Shown here: in pieces, positions 38,301 through 51,200 of the stretch | How the letters are laid out: each line of letters opens with the position of its first letter | Numbering within the stretch: position 1 is the first letter of the stretch | From: Syngnathus acus | Taxonomy: Eukaryota > Chordata > Actinopteri > Syngnathiformes > Syngnathidae | Length of the DNA: 64,000 nucleotides | Direction of reading: 5' to 3' | NCBI RefSeq assembly: GCF_901709675.1 | Contig: NC_051104.1 | Location: 6,929,501 to 6,993,500, forward strand | Translations under genes and position numbers: made by a program | The notes under the pieces: model-generated | What the model was told of the DNA's origin: nothing | The model's input: only the letters and a program-made list of their open reading frames with translations | Database searches by the model: none

Positions 38301-41300
38301 CATGTTTTTTTCTGTCGCTCTCTTTTTTCAAAGTGTTATTAGTACATGATAAAAGCAAAAAGGGATGTCATGACATGGGACCCCCTGTAAGCATTGGGAG
38401 GTGGGAGAGAGAACGAAAGAGAATGAAGGAGAAGGTGGAGAGGGTGCAAAGGGGAGCGGCAAAGATGAAAGCAATGTTCTCTGGAAATGATTGCTCACAA
38501 GGCATTGATTCTGAGCTTTAATCTCACATCGGGCGCTCAAATTTCCTATTAGGGAGATGAAGAAGTGAGAGAGAGAGCGAGAGAGGAAGGAGGGGGCTTG
38601 TCATCACATACTGTAGGTGGGAGGTGAAACTTGGCAGACTCGCTATTTGGAAGATAAAAATTACATTTTCCTTATTCTAGACACGTCTTGTCCAAAAAAA
38701 AATATATATATGTTTTTTTCTCACAAAATTCAGACTGAAACACACAAACACACACACACGCAAGCCATTGACAGGGGCTATTGCTGCAAAGCTTCCTCCA
38801 GTTAGCGACGATTAGCCTGAGCTATAGGTAATCAATAGCCTCTATCAATTCCATACCTCCCGCTGATGGATGAGCTAAAAGAAAGAGAGGAGTGAGGAAG
38901 GAGGGAGGGATGACAGAAATTCTTCCTGACAATACCAACTTATCATGCGGATCTGCATGTGTGTGTGTGTGCATGTGCGTCAGCCGCCTCCGATGTCCAT
39001 CTGCGAATTGTATCATCGCCGTCTCAGATTAGCGGCTGCTTGGACCGAGCCCGAGCATTGCCTGGTTACCGTGGCTCCGGCCCCACACGGGCCCCCTCCC
39101 ATCACCTGATTGTTTGTCTTAATGCTGTGTGACACAGCCCATTGTTTTGTCCATCTGTGGTTAAGAGTCAATGGACAGAGGGTGTATGAGGGGATCAGGG
39201 GGAGAAAAGAATAGAGGTAAAGGACGATGAAATAAAGAAGAGCAGAGTGAAAAAGGAGGGTGAGTAGGAGGGAAGGGGGGGGGGCGGGCCGAAACTAAAT
39301 GGAACCAAGGAAACGCCAAGTGAGGGAAATATAATAAGCATATAATATTCTTCATCAAAACTGACTTTATATTCCAAAGCAGAGGTACTTGGGTCCATAT
39401 GGACCTTAAGGGAGACCTTTTGTGCCATCACACATGGATGAGGCATCCTCTTCAAAAGACTTAAGTCATATTTAGTATGCGTCCTCAGAGCCCGACGGCT
39501 TTGTATTGTAAATAAGGCTAATGTGGCATTGGTCAGCTATGCTAATTCAGATAATCAGTGCAATTTTTGTAAATTATAACTGTCAGTTTGGCACGGCGCA
39601 GGAACTTTGGCGGAAAACATGAGGGAACAATTTAGCGAGGGTAATACCCCCTCCACCAAAGAGCTGCCTCCACTCAAAGAAAAACAATCAGGCCGCGCTC
39701 TGACCGCCCCCCCCCCCCCCCCCCCCCCCCCCGACACACCATTTCAAAAATAGTTTATGGTGAACGAGGCTCATTTCTTCAGTCAGGCTCTCTACAGTAT
39801 GTGCACACACAAACCGCACGGTAATTATCATTCGCTTGCATGGAATTATTCAAAAAATGACCACACTGCCTTAGAGAGCTTGATTTGGGGGAATTTGGGG
39901 GGGAAATGACTGCTTACCCGAAATATATTAATAATACATATATTCTGTATTGTGAAAGTGGCTTATTGTCTTTTATTAATTCATCGTTTAACTTGATTAT
40001 CTACATTCTAGGGGTATTTCTTTATCAATCGATCCATCTTTCTATTTGAAATATATATGTCCAAAATGAAGTGATAGAATTCAATCAGTTAATTTAACTA
40101 GTTGTAATGTGGCCTGTTGTACAAACCAAAGGAGACGTGTGCGTGTGTGTGTGTGTCGTGTCCATTCTCTCGCTCCTCCGACCATCCGTGAATGTTTATG
40201 TGATCGCCGCAAATTACGGAGACAAACCCTGGAAATAGACTTCTGTCTGAAGAGAGACCTTCCTGAAAATAAAAGAGAACCACTGGAATGGCAAAAACCA
40301 TCCGCTCCGAGCAGGAAAGAAAAAAAGATAAAGGAGTGAAAGTGAGAGAGACAAACCAAAATTGCCTCAAAGTCATCTTGATGTCATCACACATACAAAA
40401 ATGATCTATTTTCCATCCTGAATATCAAGTGATCACATGCTTGTAAATGCACAAGTACACACACACAGAGCTTGGTGATTCATCAAGACACAAGCTCCTC
40501 ACGCAAGTCCACATCTCCATCCATTTAAAAGCAGACGTGAAGGGATAACAAGTGTCCATTAGGCTCATTTTAGCCTACAGCTGCTAGGAAAGTGGTTAGC
40601 ACAGCGACAATAATTGGACTAAGACCAAACATGTCCCAGAGCCTTATCACTCAATAGAAAAAAAAGGACACACGTAGTGTACACACACACACACATGCGT
40701 GATAAAAATATTTTCACTCTCCTAGTTCCAAGATGTCTTTTGTTTAAAAGGGGGACTCAGACAAAGAAGGTCCTCTCCCTCCCCTGTTTAATGCATGTTG
40801 TGTTCTTTAGTAGGAGGTGGGGGAGGTCGGTGCTATGGATGACAGGCCTGGTTCTCACAAGTAATTACCTCCATGAGATCCCATCTACCATCTTTTTTTT
40901 TTTGTGGGAAGCAAAGAAAAGAAGAAACAAGTATGTAGGGGCAAGAAAAGTGTGCCCTTGTGTTTCTGCTTGATCTGGAGCTTTACACATGATGGTCACA
41001 CGGTTGGCAAACACACACACACACACACACAGTACAGTGAAGACAGAACAGCAGAACCTTAACTTCAGCGAGTTCGCCACAAGTTGGGCTAAATTAGCCA
41101 CAAGTTGGGCTAAAATTGTGGTTCAAGCTGTAATATTTCACTTGTTCTTCGTGGAACTCTTAAAAAGATCAATTTAGGATATAATTTCATTACAGAATGA
41201 AGAGTCTAACACACAAAAAGATCTCATTTTTCCTAACAACTTTTGGATGACCCTCAAAGCAAAAATGGCCTCCAAAGTCCTTCCACGCCAAGAGGCAATT

Positions 41301-43509
41301 CATTTAGGCTAATTCTTGATGATGCAAACTGGCTTTTTTTTCTCCCTTTTTGAATCAAGTCAATTATCTGTAATACTTCTAATTGTGCACACAATTTATC
41401 ACAGGGATAGCGACACAGTGGGCCTTTTGTCTTTGAAGGAATCCACTAGAGGACCATGGGATGGTGTAGTAATAGCGATGGGAATTTGACTCCAGCTCCA
41501 TGATGAACTTTTGGGACAAATTATGAATCCATGATTTCATTCGTTGTGTATTTTTATAGAATGGAGAAATGTGAATGTTCTGATCTCCTTGAACTGAGCG
41601 GTTTGGTTTTGGCCATTGGTGCTACTACTCAACCGTCTCATTTAGGTTTGAACTTTTTTGACCTGGACTTGACACCTCCGGTACTGAGCGGACTAAAACT
41701 GCCTTACAAGAGGCTAGCATGGAAATAATGTAATGTTGAGACTGAATAAAGGATGCCTCCATTTTGCCAGGATGTGATTGATAAGCATTCTAATATTGTG
41801 ATGTTCAGACGCTTTCCCAATATTAGCACAAAACTAATATATCGTAAATATTATTGTCAGTAAAATAAAGCTTCGCCATGTGGCAAAGAGTCCCGCTAAC
41901 AAAGCAAGAGAAGTGTTGCTTGCGTACGCCTGTCAAAATAGCCCCTCCCCTATGTTGCGCCTCTGCAGTGCTGTACCCTTAATTAGGCCATAAAATCAGC
42001 ACCCAAATTGTTTAATGAAAGCCATTCACATGTACATAAAGTCTGGAGCATTAGAACCCTTATTCCCAAATGGGCCTGTAATTATCTGGCTCAGCGCCAG
42101 GTCCCGGCTTTAAAAGAAAGATACCGGTCAGCACTTAAATTAATCTTTTTCATACCGCTCTCTAATGAACCGAAAGTGCTCGAGTCAGGAGTTGTAGCCC
42201 CAGAAAAATAATAGCATGGGCACACATACAGATGCATTTAAAGGGACCACTGGCTGGAAATGTTTTCTATCCTTTCAGTCAAAGGGGGGCTTGGCCCCTT
42301 AGTTCCCCCTCAAATCTAAAGTCTTCATCTTTCCAAGAAAATTCTATGCTCATAACTTCGGGAAAATAATTTGGAACGGCTTTTTTAAGACTTCGAGTTT
42401 GGTGGGGAACTACTTGCGAGCTCTTACCTCAACGCTATTAAATAACCTTTGCAAACAACTATATCGGGGGGCAAAAAAAACTCCATGTTTACAGTGAACA
42501 GTTCTGACCCCAAAGAACTGCTTTAACTTTTCCTAACCATATAATTAGGTTGCAATTCCCGATTTGAATCACTGACAATCAAAGGATTGCATTTTGGTTG
42601 ACAAAAAAAAAAAAGAGCTCTGCTGATGTGTAAACGGAAATACCCTTGATATATCTGCCATGCAGCCTGATCACTTAAAATATATAGCCTGGCCAAAAAG
42701 AGGGCAAAGAGGAAGAAAAAAAAAAAAAGTGGTTTGGATACTGCTAGCTTCCTTGGAAATTCCCCATCGAGAGTCAAATCCAGCATATAAAAGGAAAGCG
42801 GCGGTGACAAATTTGGTGCATTTGAGAAGCGGTGCTTCGGAATTAGGTGCAGCGGTCAAATGTTGTTTCTAAAAAATCTGCTTTCGCTCACATCGACTTA
42901 TAAATGTAGCAGGGGAGTGAGGAATCTAATAAGCAGGACAAAAAAGGAGCCGGATAGAGAGATGTAGTTCCAAATCTTGCAGAAATGTGATCTGTGTGTA
43001 ATTAAAATCAAACTTAAACCAGTAATGAGTGTCCATGTCAGGGTGGGGAATGTGTGGTCAATAAAGGACACTTTGGGAAACACACACACACACACACACA
43101 TGGATGTCAGGCCAAATGCTACGCTAGAATGCTATTCAAAGCATGTTACCTTCCTCCCCCAGCTCCTTCAGGTCAAGCAAAGCAAAAACAAGTTAAGCGC
43201 TCATTTTCTCCCTGCAGCATTAACATAAGGATGACTAAATAATGCACCCTGACTCTTCTGGTTTAAATTACACCGCGAAAACCCCACTCTCCTCCTCCTC
43301 CCCTCCCCTTACACCCTCACCAACCATCAAACCCCCACTCAAAGAAAAACGATTAATCTTTCTGCTTTTTTTTTTTTTTTTGCTCTCTCTGAATGTTTTA
43401 CAGTTCTGTTACACTTATTAGCTGCTGGCAGGACGGAGACCCTTAAATGAAAGCCAAATTGCTTTGGTCATGAGAAAGGAAATGAAAGCTCACTCCAGGG
43501 AGAGGCTGC

Positions 43510-43541
<32 letters not shown>

Positions 43542-46500
43542 TGATTGTAAGTGTGCACAGGCTGCGAGATCCTCCCAAGGTGAAATTTCATAAGCCGCCC
43601 GCCTGCCTGGGATGTCCCTGTGCACGCAGATTGTGTGTATGTGTGTGTGTGTCTATACGTGTGTGTGTGTTTGTGGGAGATATAAGCGCGGCAGCCTAAT
43701 AGGAACAGTATGCTCATTTTGGAGAGATTAGGAGGGAAGGACGGCTCTGTATCGGGAGACGTGATGTGGATAGGAAGGCCAAAGGCGAGAGGGAGGGAGA
43801 AAGATTTGACAGCATGTAGAGGGAGTGGTGAGAGAAAGAAGAGATAGCCGGACTGTTAGGGAGGAAAGTAAGGTGGATGTAATTATAGCCAAGGGCAATC
43901 ACAGTGGGAGAAAAAAAAATAACACAAGTGGAAAAATAAAGTGAGATTTTTCTAAAGGTTGCAGAAGTAAAATTCTGCATGTATGTGTGTGTGTGTGTGT
44001 GATAACTCCAAAAAGAGGCACAGCACAGACCTTGACCGGAGGGACACTCTTTGACGTGGAACAGCTCGTGGAGGCTAAATCCGTCGTCGTCCGTTCTCAG
44101 GCCTTGCTGGTGCAGCTGCAGCTTTTTCAGGCCTTCGTTTTGCTGGTGCCGGGCCGAGCGGGCGTGCTGGACCAGGTTGAGGCGAGCCTTGGTGGAGTAG
44201 TCGCACAGCGTGCAGTAATAAGCGCACGACTCGGGGCTGTAGGCGCCGTCCAGCTTGTGCAAGTGCTGTTGAAGAGAAGAAGAAAAAAAAAAAAGACAGG
44301 AAGCTTTTTAGAAATCTCCTCAAGCGTACCAAAGAACATTTGGGAGAACATCAGTTGCCTGAATCATGCCTATATCGTTTACCACTTTTATGACCATTAA
44401 AGCTTTTCGTTCTGCTCTGGTTCCAGTTCAGTTCCAATGATGGAAAGCCCAGAAATCCCACTTCCCTGGCTTCAAATGAGCCAGAGACGTCAATGGATAA
44501 CGTCTCAGCCACTATGCCTTTTATTTCCAGCAATACATGTTAATTACACATTGTGAGCTGATGCAGCTCTAATAAAGCACACAAAAAAAATATCCAAAAA
44601 CCACTTTTGGTTTTGCGCTTAATTTTGCATTTTATGAAAGCAACATGTAGCAATTACAATATAAAATTTATCTCCAATAAAATGTTCTATGATAACAAAA
44701 AAAAGGAGAGGAAAAAGAGAGCTGCGTTCATGCATCCAGCCTGCGTGTCATTAATTGGTCCGAGGTGACGTGCAGACTCAGCACAAAGTCAAAATAAGGA
44801 GCTGGGAGGGGAAAAGTGTTTTTCTCTGAACATTCACATTGTCCGGCTTTCTTCATTGTTGCCAGCTGCAGGGGTTTCTCATTCAACGTGTGCTGTCAGT
44901 TGCGAGCCTTGCCTGCATCTCCACTTGCCTCTTTAATGGCACCGCAGCCATGCAAAGCCAACCACCCCCATTTCTCGCCCTGCCCTCAGCAAGCTGGAAA
45001 ATATGCACGCACAGCACAGGCAAGCCACCCACCGACCTATGGCTCTATCATTTGTTTTCCTTGCTACATCCAAATGCTTTTGCATAAAAGTTGGTTGACA
45101 AAGGTGTTGATATGTATGGTGGTCTTGCAGGTGTGTGAGTTCTAACCCCCTGCCCCCCTTCGCGTCTTTGACAAACAGGGATAAGCAACTTAGCTACAGC
45201 TGCTAACATCTTTTTTTCATTCCTTCTTTCTTTCTTTTGTCGGAAATCTGAGCAGGTTTTTCTCATGAGGCGGTGGGACGTCCCCGCGCAGTCAGAGGCC
45301 CTTTCAGAAGTCTTAAGTTTTAATTAAGTCCGAGTTGTCAGAAGAAAGCTCCCCTAGACCAGAGCTCAGGGCCATTAATTACAGCTATCTTTGTTTCTCT
45401 GTGAAAGGAGGCCTCCCTTGCACTCTTTCCCCCTCTCTTTTCTTTTTTTCTTTGCTTCTTTTCTTTCCTGCCCTCCCTCGAAGGAGACAACTGAGCTGCA
45501 GTCAAGTCATACGTGTGCTCCTGGACACGAAGCCATGCATGCTTGCACCGTTTCTCCCTATGCCTTCTTTTTTTTTACTGATAGCAATCATAATGGCCTT
45601 ACATAATCACAGCATATGCTATGCAGTGTACACAACAGCCCTTATAGATTGGCCACGTCTTTCATTGTGTCATCAATCATTAGTATTTCAGTCTAAAAAC
45701 AATGGCGCCTTTCACCGCGCCTTCTTCCTTGTTCTTTCTCGATTCACTCGGGATTTCACTCCAGTTGTACATAAATAGGAATGAGCTACAATGAATACAA
45801 GTCTTTAGCATTGAATAGCAAACTGGCACTCAAACAAGACCTTGATTTTGTCAATTGACAATAAATTCAAAAAGAACAAAAGGCGCCATGTGACAGAGCC
45901 TGGTTTTTTTTTTCTTCTTCTTCTTCTTTTTCTCAAAGCCTTGAGTCACTGAGAGGTTTCACTGGAGTCATCCTTGACTGGTTTTCAAATGTTTCTACTG
46001 GCAAAGCCATACAGGTAATTGAACTGCTTGGAAATTAAAACGCTCATACAAATCAGCAGCGGCCCCAAAAATGTTTCACGTGGTTCAACATTTTGACTTA
46101 TTTGCTTTTAGGGATATGAAGCTTCAGTCAGACAGAGTTGAATGATACACTTGGGGTTGAAGCTGGCTGCCAGCTAGGTTTAGACCTAATATTAATTCTC
46201 TCGCCATCAGCACATTCCAGAGGGTTTGTTTAAGACCTAAACTAGAGGGCTGTCTGTCTGTCGCTCTGGCACTCGACAGGCGTTCTGGAGATCGCCCGCC
46301 AGAATATCCATGATTTATGAATGTTTAAAGGAGCACTTTGACTTCTGCCAGGCGTGGGCTGTGTAATGCATATTCAAACACACAAACACACTGTTGCTGC
46401 TCCTGGGTTTGCGCTTGTGTCTGTATCCCATTTAAATGTGGATATCATGGATGAACCTGCTCTCTGGAGACATCGGCAGGATTTACTTGTTTGGAATTAG

Positions 46501-48195
46501 TAGGAAACTGACATTTTTGGGGGTGATGTGAAAAAGATGATGACCCTGGCGGATTCATGGATGTCATAAAAAAACAAGTTCTAACCCTTACTCTATGAAT
46601 TTGTGGCTATAGACGATGGCAGTGTATGTTACTGAGTATGGTAGGAAAATTGATCCAAATGTAATCGTGATTTCTATTTCTATCGAGACAAAAAAGTCAA
46701 ATTCGAGCTTTTTTATCGGCTCAGTTGCTGAACAACACTCAACTTCAAATGCAACATACCACCATTATATACACCAAATTCTCAGGGGAGCGCTTTGAAT
46801 TAACACGCATAAGCATTAGCGCCACGTTATTGTCTATGTGGCTCCACATAATTGCAAAAACACTCACACCTCCTTGTTGCTTATGGCGCCCTCATCACAG
46901 CTCCTGGTGGTGGTTAATTGTTGGGAATTAGTGTTTGGCAAACAACCAAATAAGCTAACATCCCCGGTGGGCCAATCAAGCTCATAAACAGCCCCCTGTC
47001 ATGAGTAGCCCGTAATGTTGCACACACACCTCTCTGGATGGTGGCGGATGTGCATGCTCTCATCCCCCCCATCACATGGAATGCAAATTACCACACGGGG
47101 GACTTACTGTTTATTTGTCAAAAACACAACATTGTCAGCCTTGTCCATAAAACACGTACACACACACACACACACAGAAATTAGGAAAGGGTGGAGGAGA
47201 GTTAATTTGACAGGTGTGGGAAGCTCCCGTGTGGTGTGTGCGAGAGTCTGACAGAGGACTACATTCATTATTCTGAATGAGATGTTTACAAAACACCTTT
47301 CTGGCACACACAAACACAAGTACACACACACACCACGGCGCGCAATCGCTCGGTTTGTGGGGAGGGGAAGCGGCCGCGCCGCATCACATTCATTTGTTCT
47401 GTCTGCGGTGGCAAAGCTGTCTCATTAACTGAATTCTTAATAAGGCGAGGCAAAATACATCCCTGCAAAAACTTCTTTTATCTTTCTCCTCGAGTGTGTG
47501 TGTGCGCGTGTGTTTACGCATCAGTCATTTCCAGAGAACTTTTTTTTTTTTTTCATTTGGCGTGTGTTTTTGTGTCTGCCTATATAATTTCAATTGTGTG
47601 CTTCTCTTTTTTTGTCTTTGGCTCCGATTGTGCGCGCAAACTTGTAACGACAAAAATATTTCAAAAGCAGAAGGCTCGCTATTTCCTCCATAAACCAAAT
47701 GACAAATTAGGGTGTTCACAAACATGACTCTTTCAGTGCAGAAGCAGGCCACTAATGAACACGTAGTGCTACACTAGCTATGTCTTAATAACCGCTATGA
47801 GTGTGTCAGAGCATGTGCATACATGTTTTACATGTATGTTCCTCTGTCTGTGCCCACATGCAAAATCCTCCCCCTCTCACTGCGACAAGAAAAACACCTT
47901 TATATTATTTTACGGTTGTTTTTTAGTGGGAGCGACGAACCGATAGTCAGCTATGTGGAGCGACACCAGCTTCCGGCGCTATCCCACGGGCCCCCGGGAG
48001 CCACCCGAGACAAAAACAGTCCCACTTGGCCCAGCAAACAACAAAAGCATGTTTTGTTCCTTGAAAGTATTTTAAACACATAGCAGCGCTGCCTGGAAGG
48101 CTGCCAAGTGTGGAATTCCAACCTGTGCAACCATCTTCAGCCCGCGGGACAAAAACAAGTGAATTGCAAGATCACTGCTGATGAATCTGCAGTGC

Positions 48196-48227
<32 letters not shown>

Positions 48228-51200
48228 GAGGGCGCCAGGTAGGTGCCACCTTATTTCCCTTGTGTTCAACCAATAAAATAAATGACGCTGATTGAAATTA
48301 AAAATATAATCGCAACCTTTGTGAAAGCATGTCATTGTACAATTAGAGAAAGATAAAAACGTTTATTCATGACACTTAACATTTAAAAAATATGAACTAC
48401 ATACAAATACACAAATAACTATGAAAAGGTCCTCTTGTATACCTGCCATGCTTAAAACTATATAAAAAAAAAAGCTTAAATAGTAATAATAAAAAAAACA
48501 TTTTCCTTCTTGCTGATCTTCTTTCCTTGTTTTGCTTGCAAAGCTTCCACTATCATAAAAGCTAAGAAAAATATTTCCTCAAGTTAAATTGCTTCTCCTG
48601 TGTTTCAGTCCTGGCTGATGGCCGTCCCGTGTAATCACAGCTCTGAGGCCCGTCTATGAGGTGCATGAGGGCCCGTGGGTGAGCTTAGCTAAGGTCACCC
48701 AATAATAATAAGCATCCATTGCATAATGGCTGCCAAGGCAAATAAATGAATTATCACACTGAGTCTTTCATATAAAGCCTCCTGCCATCCATCTGCTAGT
48801 ATGCACTCACCCTCCCTCGCTCGCTCGCTCGCTCTCTCCATTCTGCCTTTACTCTTTGCTACTTGTCAGCAGACACAATGAGGACGTAAAGGCGATAAAG
48901 CTTTGGGAAAAATAATATAACTCCCCAGGCCTACCAACCGGATTTCCTTTTCACTCACTTCCACACACATGCATACATTTTACACACTTGCGGTAGTGAT
49001 GTAAGTATAGCTGACATATGGGCCAAAGGTCAATCTGAAGTTCACAGCTTCCTGACCTTCCTGGACCCCCTTTCTTGGAAAAATCACTTCAGTCTCCAGA
49101 GCTCTCGTTTTTTTTCTCTCCCTTACACAAGCCCCCCCCCCCCCTCCATCTCCCCCCCACCCCAGCCCCCTCACAAAAGGAGGAGACAAACAGCCTTGCT
49201 AAGGATTTACATGATCCATTTCTTCTGGTTTTAGTCAATGAAGCCTAGTCACACATATTTTACATTGTACTGAGCCAGCAGTTGGGAATAACAGACTCAG
49301 AGAAACACAGACGCCAGAAGTGGGCTTACTTACTCATCAGCGCGTGTGTGTGCGGTGCATCATGTGTGTGTGTGTGTGTTAGGTGTCTTAAAAGCCAGTT
49401 TACCTCCACCCCCACCAAAATGGATGAGTATTTACATTAGATTTAGACAGCAAGGCTCAGCCACTTATTCCCTATTAGCTATCCTGACCTTAACCCATTA
49501 GGGTCTAAAAGCTCCCGCTTGTCTCCATTGCCGCCAGGTGACTCTAACCAGACCTCCCCATATCCCTGAGCCATCTTCTCCGTCATCTCACAATGGAGAC
49601 AGAAATCATAAATCGCCAAGATCAAGATGGCTGAAATGCTCATGTTCACCGGATTATGTTTTTTTTTTTTCCCCCCCTCAATGAAATGCAAGGCGGAGGG
49701 ATTCTGAGCAAATGCTAACACGCTCTTGGGCAGGGTTAATCATTTTCCAGTTTTCCTAACATGCAAAGATGCTTTGGGTGAAAATCAAGGCAAGGGCTAA
49801 TTGACAGGATCTGTGAGAGACGTCAAGAAAAACAAAAATAAAAGGAATGGAAATCTGGGGCTTTGGCTAATTGCTTGGTACCATCAAAGAGGTTTGTACT
49901 ACACTGATGTTGTTATATTTAACTAAAACCGAAAGAGAAGGGAAAATAATTCCGGCGCCGGGAGGGGCTGGGTGTTTTATTTTTATTTTTGCCAAGTTTG
50001 GTTTTCTATGCCCTCTACATGATGCATGCTTGCAAAAAAAAAATAAACTCCATTACTGACAGTTAGACAAAAGGAATGTTGAAAACGCATGGCAAGGCAA
50101 ACTAACCAATTGGTTTGAGAGACAAAGAGAGCAAGAAACTATAAGTGGTGAGAACAAAAGAACATGAGACAGAAGGGGAGAGAAGGATTGGGAAGAATCT
50201 AGACAAGCGTCGTCGGGTTCAAATCACTAATTACACATTCCTGAGCCTGTGAAGGGAGTATTGTTTTCCAGTTAGCCCCTACCCTGTCACATGGTTTCAC
50301 TTAGCACAAAACAAAAGGTACAGGGAACAAAACACGTCTAATACCGAGAGTCTTGCTAATGAAAGAGAAATGGGCGAAATTATCCCTGGCGTGGATCCTC
50401 GTGAGAAATCGGGTGGTGATTACAGGACAAGAGAGTCATTTTGAAACTGTCACAAAATGTCAGACTGCCTGTCTCTTTCCTCTAAGAAGTGCAGTAATTA
50501 AATAAGGCTCTCATCATGCACTAACACTTTGCACATGACATACTTGAATCACACCTTTCAATCTTGATTCAAAACGAGCCCTTGTTGTTTAGTGTGGCTT
50601 GGAAAGATGGTCCACTTGGTCCTTGTCTTCTCACTTATAAAGCTCCAACCACCTTAGTCTGCATACTTATCAGTAGACAGAGACTAAAATAGAGAATGTG
50701 TGTCTGCAAGCCCATAGATCATTCCTGTAACAATTACTGGCATGTCAAGTAAACTCAACCGACCACATTCTCAACAACCCGATTTGCTCTGTATAACCCC
50801 ATAAAGCAGCATTTGCTCGCTCTCAAATATGGAGGAAGCTACCGTGGTGGCATGAAAGGGGGATCAGTAAGATGATAGCGGCGGCACCATAGGGTAGACT
50901 TTCCTGACTGGCGGTGTTTGCCAAGGCCCCGGCGTGTAAAGGAAGGATATTGTTTTCCCTTGAAAAAGCCTCAATCGTAGTCGACATACCAGCGTCCACT
51001 CAACATACCAATGGACTCTTTGAAGATTACTCAAATGTTTGCCTTTGTTCCCCCACCAACCCCCTACCGCCCAGTTCGCTCGCTAACCTAGACTCCTGCT
51101 TGACTGGAGAGGAGGAAGAATCGAGAAAGTATACAATTAAGCAGCGTCACGTTGCCTTTGCACAGAATGCACGTAGATTAAACAAGGATACTGTTGATCG

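Larger units (their letters stand above)
27600..44030 (-). other. zfhx4: zfhx4 intron 5 (16.4 kb)
   Basis: This is the largest intron. It is dominated by non-coding DNA with many TG/CA arrays (28109-28125, 29291-29328, 35341-35369, 36283-36303, 41010-41031, 43083-43100, 43513-43540), a TA array at 30628-30658, a C26 run at 39707-39732 and an L2 LINE fragment at 31439-32099. A missed small zfhx4 exon is possible but none was identified. Moderately complex blocks near 34690-35340 and 41880-42235 may be regulatory. Confidence 0.8.
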
